64,000 nucleotides of DNA, from NCBI RefSeq assembly GCF_033978795.1, contig NC_084613.1, positions 76,829,746 to 76,893,745 of the forward strand, read 5' to 3'. This document shows positions 1-10,834 of the stretch, one piece after another. A program made the position numbers and the translations under genes. The notes beneath the pieces are model-generated. The model was given only the letters and a program-made list of their open reading frames with translations. It made no database searches and was not told where the DNA came from. Within the stretch, counting starts at the first letter, position 1. Every line of letters starts with the position of its first letter. This stretch comes from Nerophis ophidion. Its lineage: Eukaryota; Chordata; Actinopteri; Syngnathiformes; Syngnathidae.

Positions 1-13
1 TTAATAGACACAC

Positions 14-57
<44 letters not shown>

Positions 58-68
58 ACACACACACT
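1..68. repeat. (CA)n microsatellite
   Basis: Nearly uninterrupted CA dinucleotides run from the window start to about base 68. No gene is associated with it. Confidence 0.95.
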
Positions 69-169
69 TTTTACCTTTACTTTAATTTTTACCTCTGTTG
101 ACAGGAAATGTAGAAGCGGGACATTAACGCCCCCTGGCTAACTAAGTATTTGCGAATCATTTTGCAATG

Positions 170-3100
170 CAGTCTGCTGAAAATGATGGAAAGCGCTGTG
201 TACAGTGTAAGTTAGTTTTAAAGAAAAATTACCGAACACAAAACATTATGTCAATTAGGGAAAAAACAAACAAAAAACAATTTTTTTTTAGTTTTATAAA
301 CCGCAGGGTTCAAAGTGTAGGTAAAACATAGCTGCTTATAGCCTGATATTTACAGCATATATAGATCACGGTAAGGGAAAGGACTCATATGGTCCCATTT
401 CTGGGTGGATCTAGCATGAAAGGAGGAGGTGGGGTTAATTATTTTTGCAATGCAGTCTGCTGAAAATGATGGAAAGCGCTAACTCGCACCACCTGCCGTG
501 AGCAAACTTGTCCAAAAGATGGCGCCATAGCACAAAAAAGTAACACACCCTTCCAGTCCTCTGCTTGGGTTAATGAAAATTACCGAACACAAAACATTAT
601 GTCAATTAGCGAAAAAACTAACTGAAAAGCACAATTTTTAGTTTTGTAAGCCGCAGGGTTCAAAGTGTAGGTAAAACATAGCTGCTTATAGTCCGGAATT
701 TTTGGTATATATGAGTCATGGTAAGGAAAGGACTCATATGGTCCCATTTCTGGGTGGATCTAGCATGAAAGGAGGAGGCTGGTGTTGATTATTTACGCGA
801 TGCAGTCTGCTGAAAATGATGGAAATTGCTATGCACAGCAACTGAGGCTGTGTACAGTGTCAGTTAGTTTCATAAGAAAATTACCGAACACAGAACATTA
901 TGTCAAATAGCGAAAAAACAAACAAAAATCCAAAATGTTTTGTTTTATAAGCCGCAGGGTTCAAAGTGTAGGGAAACAGTAGCCGCCAGAGCACAAAAAA
1001 AGTAACACACTCTTTCAGTCCTTTGCTCGGGTTAATGGAGATTACCCAACACAGAACATTATGTCAATTAGAGAAAAAACTACAAACATAAATTAGGCGC
1101 ACCATTTTATAAGCCGCAGGTTTCAAAGTGTAGGTAAAACATAGCTGCTTATAGTCCGGAATTTAACGGTATATATGAGTCACGGTAAGGAAAGGACTCA
1201 GATGGTCCCATTTCTGGGTGGATCTAGCATGAAAGGAGGAGGCCGGGTTAATTATTTTTGCAATGCAGTCTGCTGAAAATGATGGAAAGCGCAATGCACA
1301 GCAACTGAGGCTGTGTACAGTGTCAGTTAGTTTTATAAGAAAATTACCGAACACAAAACATTATGTCAATTAGCGAAAAAACTAACAAAAAAAACAAAAT
1401 TTTTAGTATAAATATTTGCTGCTGACCAGATAGATAGAAGGATGTACAGATTAGTGGATGAATGGATGGATGGATGGATGGATGCAGTATTATACACACA
1501 GATTGATTACATTAGGATAGCACGTGCAAATATACATGAAAACACTCCTCCAGACATCACACATTGGACGGTTTAGTAAATATGAAATATTTTTTGTCAA
1601 AATTTTGACATTACTGAACACAAAACATTCTCAATTAGTGAAAAAAATAATAATAATAAATTAAGCGCACCGTTTTATAAGCCGCAGGGTTAAAGTGTAG
1701 GAAAAAAGTACCTGTTTATAGTCTAGGATTTACATTATATATGAATCACAGTAAGGGAAGGACTCACATGGTCCCATTTGTGGGTGGATCTAGCATGAGA
1801 GGAGGAGGCGGGGTTAATCATTTTTGCAATGCAGTCTGCTGAAAATGATGGAAAGTGCTACTCCACATAGCAACTGCCGTTGTGGTCCAAGTTGAAGTTG
1901 CCACAAAACCCATTTTAAGATAAACATATGCTACTGACTAAGAGAGATAGAAGGATGGATGGATGAGTGGATGGATGGATGGATGGATGGATGCAGTATT
2001 ATAAACATAGATTGATTACATTAAGATAGCACGTGCAAATATACATGAAAACACTCTTTCAGACATCACAGATTGGACGGTTTAGAAAGTTTGAAATATT
2101 TTTAGTCCAAATTTTGAAACTTAAAAACGTTACTGAACACAAAACATTCTCTATTAGTGAAAAAATGAATAAATAAATCAGGCGCACCGTTTTATAAGCC
2201 GCAGGGTTCAAAGTGTAGGAAAAAAGTAGCTGCTTATAGTCCGGAATTTACAGTATATATGAATCACAGTAAGGGAAGGACTCAAATGGTCCCATTTGTG
2301 GGTGTATCTAGCATGAAAGGAGGAGGCGGGGTTAATCGTTTTGCAATGCAGTCTGCTGAAAATGATGGAAAGCGCCGCTCCCCATAGCAACTGGCGTTGT
2401 GGTCCAAGTTGAAGTTGCCACAAAACCCATTTTAAGATAAACAATTGCTGCTGACTAGATAGATAGATGGATGGATGGATGGATGTATAGATGGATGGAT
2501 GGATAGATGCAGTATTATGAAAACAGATTGATCACATTAGGATAGCACGTGCAAATATAAATGAAAACACTTCTCCAGACATCACACATGGGACGGTTTA
2601 GTAAGTATGAAACATTTTTAGTCAAAATTTTGAAACTTAAAAACATTACTGAACACAAAACATTCTCAATTAGTGAAAAAAAAAATAATAATAAAAATCA
2701 GGCGCACCGTTTATAAGCCGCAGGGTTCAAAGTGTTGGAAAAAAGTAGCTGCTTAAAGTCCGGAATTTACGGTATATATGAATCACAGTAAGGGAAGGAC
2801 TCAAATGGTCCCGTTTGTGGGTGGATCTAGCATGAGAGGAGGAGGCGGGGTTAATCATTTTGCAATGCAGTCTGCTGAAAATGATGGAAAGCGCCACTCC
2901 CCATAGCAACTGGCGTTGTGGTCCAAGTTTAAGTTGCCACTAAACCCATTTTAAGATAAACATATGCTACTGACTAAGAAAGATAGAAGGATGGACGGAT
3001 GAGTGGATGGAAGGATGGATGAATGGATGGATGGATGGGTGGATGCTGTATTATAAACATAGATTGATTACATTAAGATAGCATGTGCAAATATACATGA

Positions 3101-3830
3101 AAACTCTTTCAGACATCACACATTGGACGGTTTGGTAAGTATGAAATATTTTTAGTTAAAATTTTGAAACTTAAAAACATTACTGAACACAAAACATTCT
3201 CAATTAGTGAAAAAAATGAATAAATAAATCAGGCGCACCGTTTTATAAGCCGCAGGGTTCAAAGTGCAGGAAAAAAGTAGCCGCTTATAGTCCGGAATTT
3301 ACGGTATATATGAATCACAGTAAGGGAAGGACTCACATGGTCCCATTTCTGGGTGGATTTAGCATGAGAGGAGGAGGCGGGGTTAATAATTTTTGCAATG
3401 CAGTCTGCTGAAAATGATGGAAAGTGCTACTCCACATAGCAACTGGCGTTGTGGTTAAAGTTGAAGTTGCCACAAAACCCATTTTAAGACAAACATTTGC
3501 TGCTGACTAGATAGATAGATGGATGGATGGATGGATAGATGCGGTATTATAAAAACAGATTGATTACATTAGGATAGCACGTGCAAATATACATAAAAAC
3601 ACTTCTCCAGACATCACACATGGGACGGTTTAGTAAGTATGAAATATTTTTAGTCAAAATTGTGAAACTTAAAACCGTTACTGAACAGAAAACATTGTCA
3701 ATTACTAAAAAAAAAAACATGAACTCATCATCATTTTGCAATACAGTCTGCAGAAAATAATGGAAAGCGCCACTCCATAAAGCATCTGATGTTGTGGCCA
3801 AAGGTGAAGTTGCCACAAAACCCATTTTAA
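170..3830. repeat. Tandem array of about 350-565 bp units
   Basis: A block containing TGGTCCCATTTCTGGGTGGA and the following GCAATGCAGTCTGCTGAAAA recurs near 390, 739, 1203, 1768, 2288, 2807 and 3338, with a partial unit near 3730. The spacing is irregular at first (about 350, 464, 565) and then settles near 520. Later units each hold a GGAT/TAGA microsatellite, a stretch with TTGATTACATTAGGATAGCA, and a stretch ending in CTTATAGTCCGGAATTTACG. That last stretch resembles the terminal inverted repeat of the pogo-like elements elsewhere in the window. Short ORFs here recur between units only because the DNA recurs; they show no coding signature. Copies differ by scattered substitutions and small indels. 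Confidence 0.85.
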
Positions 3831-4570
3831 GACATTTGACACTCTACTTCCATTTTGCGGCTAAAGTGGATGGTACCCACCCTCCCCAGTTCGTCACTTT
3901 TCGTGTGTCAGGTAAACTGCGACGATTGGGGCCAGTTGAATCCCCGTCCTGCCGCGTTTGGGACGGGCCTCCGAGAGCATGGTCATGCTAACACATGGAG
4001 CACAGCGCACCGTTAAAGGGGACATAAATGCAGCTCCTCACGCTCTTCCCATAAAGCGCGACCACAATGATACAAGACTAATAAAAAAGTGCTCGCACGG
4101 AAAAGCACTAATGGGGGGGAAACCGGGGCCTTACAGGAACAAACAACACTTTCGGATCACAGAAAACCTCTCAGGTGATCACGTGACCACCGGCAGCCAG
4201 ACTCACTTCCTGGCGGAGAAACAATCAACTGACATTCTATCCCGCTTCCTTTTTCCGGGAAGAAAATGTATTAATATCCTATTAATACCCTGAAAAATGT
4301 CAGGAGACGACGCGGGCTTTACGACTTGAGAGCGCCACGGCATAAAAGAGCGATATTCCTCACTTTTTAATCATCGTAACAAGAAAGGTCTCGCCGGGCT
4401 CAGAGGCAAAACAGGAAGTAGGAGCGAGGAAGAAAAGCCTCCAGTGAGCGTTGACTTCTATTACCAGGTGTCAGTTTGCAATTAAAAACTATTTCGGACC
4501 GCCAGCGGCATTTTAACCGACTTCCAGGCTTACAGCCGCGACCTTTTTATGGACTGCTTTTTGCGGTCAA
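3831..4570. other. Unique, GC-richer intergenic DNA
   Basis: This stretch is not obviously repeated in the window and is richer in CpG than its surroundings. An ETS-like CAGGAAGTAG occurs near 4415. ORFs of 65 and 111 codons overlap in different frames and resemble no protein I know. I see no supported gene. Confidence 0.4.
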
Positions 4571-4600
4571 AGGAATAAGCGGTAGAAAATGGATGGATGG
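4571..4600 (+). repeat. 3' stub of the GATGG-tailed SINE (S1)
   Basis: Only the conserved end AATAAGCGGTAGAAAATGGA plus the GATGG tail is present. It abuts a K1 transposon fragment. Confidence 0.6.
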
Positions 4601-5058
4601 CCTACTGAAATGAGATTTTCTTATTTAAACGGGGATAGCAGGTTCATTCTATGTGTCATACTTGATAATTTCGCGATATTGCCATATTTTTGCTGAAAGG
4701 ATTTAGTAAAGAACATCGATGATAAAGTTCGCAACGTTTGGTCGCTAATAAAAAAAGCCTTGCCTGTACCGGAAGTAGCGGACGATGTGCGTGTGACGTC
4801 ACGGGTTGTGGAGCTCCTCACATCCTCACATTGTTTACAATCATAGCCATCAGCAGGTAGAGCGATTCGGACCGAGAAAGTGACAATTTCCCCATTAATT
4901 TGAGCGAGGATGAAAAATTTGTGGATGAGGAAAGTTAGAGTGAAGCGCTAAAAAAAAAAAAAGGTGAGTGCAGTCGGAGCGATTCAGATGTTATTAGACA
5001 CATTTACTAGGATAATTCTGGAAAATCTCTTATCTGCTTATTGTGTTACTAGTTATTA
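4600..5058 (-). mobile_element. K1 TTAA-type DNA transposon, fragment
   Basis: The sequence from GCCTACTGAAATGAG onward is the reverse complement of the right part of the K1 element at 24938-26028. It includes the TGACGTCA palindrome (4794-4801) and a broken acidic ORF. The left TTAA is missing and the THAP-like half is absent, so this is a truncated copy. Confidence 0.75.
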
Positions 5059-5972
5059 TGTTAGTATATTTTAAATTTAACATATAAAATGTTGGTGTTG
5101 TTTACTTGAGTCATATTGCCATCATAGTGCAGTACACGTATCTGTTATGTACATTAGGCATCCTGTCGAGTTTTGAGATAAGAAAATGATTTTAAGTGCG
5201 CCTTATAGTCTGGAAAATACAGGTTATAATTATAAAGGGTGGATGGGGGACCCTTTAGGAGTTTTCTGTATGAGGGCTCAAAATTTTGTACTATTTAGTA
5301 CGACGCTCCTAAACACAATACGCAATTTGTTTTCACAATTCGCCGTCAGAGTCGAAGCAGAGTTTTCCATAGGTGCACGGCAGTAAGAATGTAACCAGGC
5401 ACCATCACCACACTCCACCACACCGCCGCTTACGTAATCCACCTCCTTAACATTTCATTGTAAACCATCCCGCCACCTCATCCTGAACCACAGTCTTCCT
5501 GTGCACGTGTGGCAGGGTTTTTTTTTTTTTTTTTTTGTTTTTTTTAGAATATCGTGACTCAATGTTCATGTGCGTAAGAGAAATATTTTCCTCCCATGGT
5601 TTGTTCCTCCAGTGTGAGAAGAAAGTAGAACTCTCAGGACATGAAGTCAAAGGGAAACTTTTTTTTTTTTTTTTTTTTTCTAAGACCGCGGGCGGTTATT
5701 TATAACCTGTCTGGAGACGGCCCAGCCAGTGTGGATATCTGGCACTGTCAACAAGAAGGAGACAGGGGAGATGGACATGGAACAAAAAGGTGAAGAAGTC
5801 GTGGAACGGGAGTATATGAAGACCACCTGATATGGGACATTAGGCGGAAGTGCATAAATGGCTGTTTGGAGGAGAAGAAACTACATTGCCTGCTCCCTTT
5901 TTTTGCAGCCTGTGGAGTTTGCATGTGGGACTTTTGTCAATTTAATTAAAAAAAAAACATTATTATGTCTTT
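5059..5972. other. Intergenic DNA with poly-T tracts
   Basis: A short pogo-like terminus resembling CTTATAGTCTGGAAAATAC lies near 5203. Long T runs occur near 5519-5545 and 5660-5680. The rest is not recognised and no ORF is convincing. Confidence 0.4.
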
Positions 5973-6001
5973 AGGGCAGCACGGTGGAACAGGGTATAGT
6001 G
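5973..6001 (+). mobile_element. S1 SINE, 5' part (split by a hAT element)
   Basis: The start GGCAGCACGGTGGAACAGG is the 5' end of the tRNA-derived S1 SINE. Its continuation is at 7843-8146. The two halves are separated by a hAT element flanked by duplicated GTATAGTG. Confidence 0.8.
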
Positions 6002-7834
6002 CAGGGGTGTCAAACTCAAATACAGAGTGGGCCAAAATTTAAAATTGAACAAAGCCGCGGGCCAAGGTTGAACAAATTAACCTTTTAATAGGGACCCAAA
6101 CAAGTTTTGCATTGAATATTGAACAAGCAAGGCTTATATAACTTTATAGTGACATGCAAAATCGAGTTTCAAATAATAATAATAATAATAATAATTTAAA
6201 AATATCAATGGCATATCAAATAAAATTTAAATACAAATTTAATGCCTCTTTTTTATTTGCAGCCTTCCGAGGTAAATATCAAAATATATTTTAGCCACCG
6301 GAAAGAGTTAGTGCTGCAAGGGGTTCTGGGTATTTGTTCTGTTGTGTTTATGTTATGTTACAGTGCAGATGTTCTCCCGAAATGTGTTTGTCATTCTTGT
6401 TTGGATAGATTGGATAGTACTTTATTTATTCCGTCAGGACAGTTCCTTCAGGAAAATTACAATTTTCAGCACAATCCCATTCAAGATCAGACAAACATTA
6501 CAGGGAGACAGAACAGGATCGCTGACGGGTCTGCCGGCTTCCAGCGCCCCTTCCAAAAAAGATGACATACAGGTAAACAGGGGGATGGGAGAAAAGAATA
6601 GAAGATTAAAATAAAATAAAAAAAATCGGTCTTAGCCTGGGCCCTGGAGTGGGGGTGCAGACTGAGGCCAAGGGAAAAAAAACAACAACTCATAGCCATA
6701 GTACACATGAAACATCAAACATCAAAGAACACAGAGGACATTAAAGACATTAAAGCAGCAGATACAACCAGACACTTCTACATGCAGCTATGAATAAAAA
6801 GTAAAGTAAACATATCCACTGTGGTGGCCTCTGCGGTGTTCCACGCCATCGTCTGCTGGGGAGGAGGGAGCATGCCCAGAGACAGAAGCAGACCCAACAA
6901 AGCAACCAAGACAGCCGACTCCTCTCTCGGCCAGTGTCCAGTCCGCATGGATGAGTGAGGATACGTCCAAGGTGACTGAGGTGTCCGACACCTGCTCACC
7001 CAGTCGAGACACCGCGAAGCCTCTCCGTCCCAACGCTCAGTGCTAGCTCCGCGGTCCTGTCCCTTCAGCCGCATCTCCTCCAGTCCCTCCAAACAGACTC
7101 CGGTGTAGCAGAGACCCAGCAGCTGGTCTCCATGGCCAAAAGGCTCCCGGGAGGCAGATCCAAAAGTCCACAAAAAAGAGCACCACAGAGGTCACGAAAG
7201 TGGCACCCCTTGTCACACAGTCCCAAAGGGTCCCGGACCAAAATGCAAAAAAATATAATAAGACGTGAAAACAAGAGGGAAACACAAAAGGATGACACAA
7301 GAGCACAGAGCTCCTGCCTACAGCAGCCACTACAGCAGCGCCATCTTGGAAAAAAAAACAAAAAAAAACTGTGTGAGTTCACAGTGTGGCGCATATTTGT
7401 AACAGTGTTAAAGTTGTTTATACGGCCACCCTCAGTGTGACCTGTATGGCTGTTGACCAAGTATGCCTTGCATTCACTTATGGGTGTGTAATAGCCGCAT
7501 ATATTAAGCGAGTGGGCCTGCACGCTGTTTGTATGGAGGAAATGCGGACGTGACGACAGATTGTAGAGAATGCCAAAGGCAGTGCCTTTAAGGCACGCCC
7601 TCAATATTGTTGTCCGGGTGGAAATCGGGAGAATGCTCGCCCCGGGAGATTTTCGGGAGGGGCACTGAACTTCGAGAGGATTGGCAAGTGTGAGAAATTG
7701 CGGTGTTACAGCGGCACCGCTGCTGTGTAATAACGGCGGGCCAGCTGTAATGTTAATTTGATATTGCCTCAAGGGCCAAATTAAATTACACGGCGGGCCA
7801 AATTCGGCCCGCGGGCCATAGTTTGACACCCATG
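6002..7834. mobile_element. hAT element with CAGGGGTGTCAAACTC terminus
   Basis: The element begins CAGGGGTGTCAAACTC and ends GTTTGACACCCATG. It is flanked by a perfect 8-bp duplication GTATAGTG (5994-6001 and 7835-7842), the size expected for hAT insertions. No transposase ORF remains. The inner part from about 6300 and 7370 is shared with hAT copies at 8322, 27428 and 29771 that have different ends. A LINE derivative sits inside at 6403-7350. The host is an S1 SINE. Confidence 0.9.
6403..7350 (-). mobile_element. LINE-derived element without RT, inserted in the hAT element
   Basis: Read on the minus strand, it starts CCAAGATGGCGCTGC, a YY1-like start common in LINE 5' UTRs. It ends with a conserved LINE-like 3' region (AATAAATAAAGTACTATC) and a degenerate GATA-type tail at 6403. 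No reverse transcriptase is encoded. It appears to join a 5' UTR to a 3' UTR, or to be an independent retroposon. A second, 5'-truncated copy lies at 62132-62708. Several ORFs of 80-254 codons here are shadows of this repeat. The clade is not assigned; L2 or Rex1 are possible. Confidence 0.7.
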
Positions 7835-7842
7835 GTATAGTG

Positions 7843-8146
7843 CGTCCTCCTCACAATACGAAGGTCATGGGTTCGATCCTGCGCTTGAGTGGAGTTTGCA
7901 TGTCCTCCCCATGACTGCGTGGGTTCCCTCCCACCTCCAAAAAAAACATGCACCTGGGGATAGGTTGATTGGCAACACTAAATTGGCCCTAGTGTGTGAA
8001 TGTTGTCTGTCTATCTGTGTTGGCCCTGTGATGAGGTGGCGACATGTCCAGGGTGTACACCGTCTTCCGCCCGAATGCAGCTAAGATAGGCTCCAGCACC
8101 CCCCGCCACCCCAAAAGGGACAAGCAGTAGAAAATGGATGGATGGA
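7843..8146 (+). mobile_element. S1 SINE, 3' part
   Basis: This continues the SINE begun at 5973: a B-box-like GGTTCGATCC, the shared body, and the end AAAATGGATGGATGGA. An imperfect target duplication (ATTATGTCTTTA before, ATTATAAGGTCTTTA after) fits retroposition. Confidence 0.85.
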
Positions 8147-8321
8147 TTATAAGGTCTTTATTAGTCAGACCGACCAAACCTGTCAATTGGTCAAATTGCA
8201 GATTTTCCCTTCTTTTTTAGCAAGTTTCCCTTATTTTCAAACATTGGCAGGTATGTTGTATATTTGGCTGTACATTACACGGTAATAATGGTAACTCCAG
8301 GTGGTTAATATTACAGTGAAT

Positions 8322-8849
8322 CATACTTGCCAACCCTCCCGATTTTTCCGGAAGACTCCCGAATTTAAGTGCCCCTTCCCGAAAATCAACCATTCTCCCG
8401 AATTTCTCCCGATTCCCAACCGGGCAACGATATTGGGAGCACTGCCTTTAGCGTCCTCTACAACTTCTCGTCACGTCCGATTTTCCTCCATGCAAATAAC
8501 ATGTCGGCCCATTGATATAATATATGCGGCTTTAACATACCCACATAAGTGAATGCAAAGCATACTTGGTCGACAGCTATACAGGTCACACTGAGGGTGG
8601 CCGTATAAATACCTTTAACACTGTTACAGATATGCGCCACACTGTGAACCCACACCAAACAAGAATGGCAAACACATTTCCGTAACACAACATAAACACA
8701 ACAGAACAAATACCCAAAACCCCTTGCAGCACTAACTCTTCCGGGACGCTACAATATATCCCCGCTCGCTACCACAAAAAACTCCGCCCTCCCCACCTCA
8801 ACCCCCCCACCATCTCCCGAATTCGGAGGTCTCAAGGTTGGCAAGTATG
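8322..8849. mobile_element. hAT-like MITE with CATACTTGCCAACC termini
   Basis: The ends are CATACTTGCCAACC and GGTTGGCAAGTATG, perfect inverted repeats of 14 bp. The flanks CAGTGAAT and CTGTGAAG match at 6 of 8 positions, compatible with an old hAT duplication. The centre is shared with the hAT elements at 6002 and 29771. There is no intact ORF. Confidence 0.8.
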
Positions 8850-8900
8850 CTGTGAAGTAAAGTGAATTCTATTTATATAGCACTTTTCTCTGTGGTCTGG
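8850..8900 (-). mobile_element. S2 SINE 3' fragment
   Basis: GAATTCTATTTATATAGCAC is the reverse complement of the 3' region of the tRNA-derived S2 SINEs at 12514 and 59697. The body is missing. Confidence 0.6.
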
Positions 8901-8904
8901 ATTA

Positions 8905-9525
8905 TGTTGTTGTTATTTTCTGTTAGTTTTAAGACTCTATTAGTTCCTGTTTTTTGTGCACCCTTGTTTGTTTTGGATACCATGCCGACTTATTAGTTTC
9001 ACCTGCCTCTGGTGTTCGGGACACGCACTTGCTCTAATCAAGAGACCCTTATTTAAGCCTGTCTTTGCCAGTCAGTCGGCCTGGCGTCAATACTACTAGT
9101 TTCATGCAATGCCATACATAGTTCATGCTGTTTGTTCGCTTCGTGCTGTGTCCAAGTAAGTTTTGTTATTTCCATCCATCCATCCATCCAGTTTCTACCA
9201 CTTATTCCCTTTGGGGTCGCGGGGGATGCTGGAGCCTATCTCAGCTACAATCGGGCAGAAGGCGGGGTACACCCTGGACAAGTCGCCACCTTGTCGCAGG
9301 GCCGTTTTGTTATTTCATGCCGCAGTTTCATGAGGTTCATGTCCTAAGTTTTTTTTTGTTGCCTTAGCTTCCGTGTGCGATAGGCCCGCTTGCCTTTGGG
9401 TTGTTTTCCCTTTTTGTAGTAAGATTAATAAATATGTTCCTACCTGCTACCCTTGTCCGGAGGAGTGCGTTTGCATCCCGGGAGAACAATCTTCGCAGTA
9501 AGTTGTGACCACCCCCCAACCCCCG
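8905..9525 (+). mobile_element. Probable solo LTR, split by a SINE
   Basis: This resembles the solo LTR at 14350-14898. It has a TATA-like TTATTTAAGCCTG near 9050, a polyadenylation signal AATAAA near 9427 and a similar ending motif GGGAGAACAATC. The outer ends are not cleanly defined, so the limits are approximate. An S1 SINE fragment with its own target duplication interrupts it at 9171-9303. Confidence 0.6.
9171..9303 (-). mobile_element. S1 SINE, 5'-truncated
   Basis: The tail CCATCCATCC comes first and the body is truncated in the middle. TTTTGTTATTTC lies on both sides, a target duplication of about 12 bp inside an LTR-like repeat. Confidence 0.85.
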
Positions 9526-9528
9526 GTC

Positions 9529-9990
9529 ATCCATCTATCCATCGATCAATCCATTTTTCTACCGCTTGTCCCGTTCTGGGTCGCTGGAGCCTATCTCAAC
9601 TGCATTCGGGCGGAAGGCACTGCACACCCTGGACAAGTGGCCGCCTCATCACAGGGCCAACACAGATAGACAGTCATCCATCCATCCATTTTCTACCGCT
9701 TGTCCAGTTCGGGGTGGCGGGGGGTGGGACGCTGGAGCCTATATCAGCTGCACTTGGCCGGAAAGCGTTGTACACCCTGGACAAGTCACCACGTCATCGC
9801 AGGGCCAACACAGACGGACAGTCATGAAAGATTTAAAAATTGTGAAACCCAGCCATCTATCCATTTCTACAGCTTGTCCCATTTGGAGTCGCGGGGGGTG
9901 GGGTCGCTAAAGCCAATCACAGCAGCATTCGGGAGGAAGGCAGCATACACCCTGGACAAGTCGCCACCTCATCAAAGGGCCAACACAGAT
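9529..9990 (-). repeat. Three tandem S1 SINE 3' halves
   Basis: Units at about 9529-9672, 9673-9821 and 9846-9990 each begin with the CCATCC tail. All stop at the same internal point, after ACACAGATAGACAG or its variant. The shared breakpoint suggests tandem duplication rather than three insertions. A fourth, longer unit follows at 10632-10832 after an LTR-like insertion. Confidence 0.8.
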
Positions 9991-10600
9991 AGTGTCAGGA
10001 CTGTGACTTGGATTTGTTTTGCTTCTTCGATGCAGAGGGAATTTGGAACGAGCCAAGCGAGAATGTGAGCACATGATTAATTTATTGATATACTATAAGA
10101 CAAAAAGGGAAGACAAAGGGCGCGCTCAGTGGCGGATAATAACCTAAACTAAAATCCAAACAAAACCACACAATGGCGTCACTATATACAAATAAACAAA
10201 ATATACTATCGAAGGTACAAAACAAACCAAAAACTTGCACAGAGGCATAAATACAAACAATATCTTACGTGGCGTGGTCAAAACAATCATCAGCGTGGCA
10301 AGGCAAGGTAGGTGCGTGGTCATAGTAAGTAGCATGTAGCACAAGCATGTAGCAAGTAGTACAGCGTAAGCAGCAAAGCAAAGTTCCCAGACCGAGGAAC
10401 AGAAAACAAATGACTTAAATAGTGACTATGATGATGAGAAACAGGTGTTGGACTGAGGGCAGGGGCGTGACTTGGAGACCAGGTGGAAACTAATGAGTAA
10501 CTATGGAAACCAACAAAACTACAAAGTGCAAAAACAGGAAACAAGAGTCCAAAAACAAAACATAACATGATCAAACATAAACCCAGATTAACAATCATGA
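9990..10600 (-). mobile_element. Probable solo LTR, minus strand
   Basis: The ends TGTCAGGACTG and AATCATGACA have the TG...CA form of LTRs. Read on the minus strand it shows a TATA-like CTATTTAAGTC, an AATAAA signal, and similarity in layout to the LTR at 14350. No coding sequence is present. It interrupts the third unit of the tandem SINE block. No clean 5-bp duplication is visible. Confidence 0.6.
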
Positions 10601-10631
10601 CAGATTCAAATTGTGAAACCCAAACTCTAAT

Positions 10632-10832
10632 AATCCATCCATCCATTTCCTACCGCTTATTCCCTTCAGGGGTAGCGGAGGGCGCTGGAGCCTAACCCAG
10701 CTACATTCGGGCGGAAGGTGGTATACACCCTGGACAAGTCGCCACCTCATCGCAGGGCCGACACAGATAGACAGACAACATTCACACTCACATTCACACA
10801 CTAGGGCCCATTTAGTGTTGCCAATCAACCTA
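10632..10832 (-). mobile_element. S1 SINE, 5' part lost
   Basis: The CCATCCATCC tail and about 200 bp of body are present, up to CCAATCAACCTA. A Tc1-like element begins at that point and the SINE does not resume beyond it. Confidence 0.85.
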
Positions 10833-10834
10833 TA

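Noticed and set aside
1..3830. CRISPR-like regular spacing
   Set aside because: The units are hundreds of bp long and diverged, in a vertebrate genome. This is a tandem satellite-like array.
7065..7829. 254-codon minus-strand ORF
   Set aside because: It runs across a hAT element and a nested LINE derivative; the frame is open by chance and has no protein motifs.
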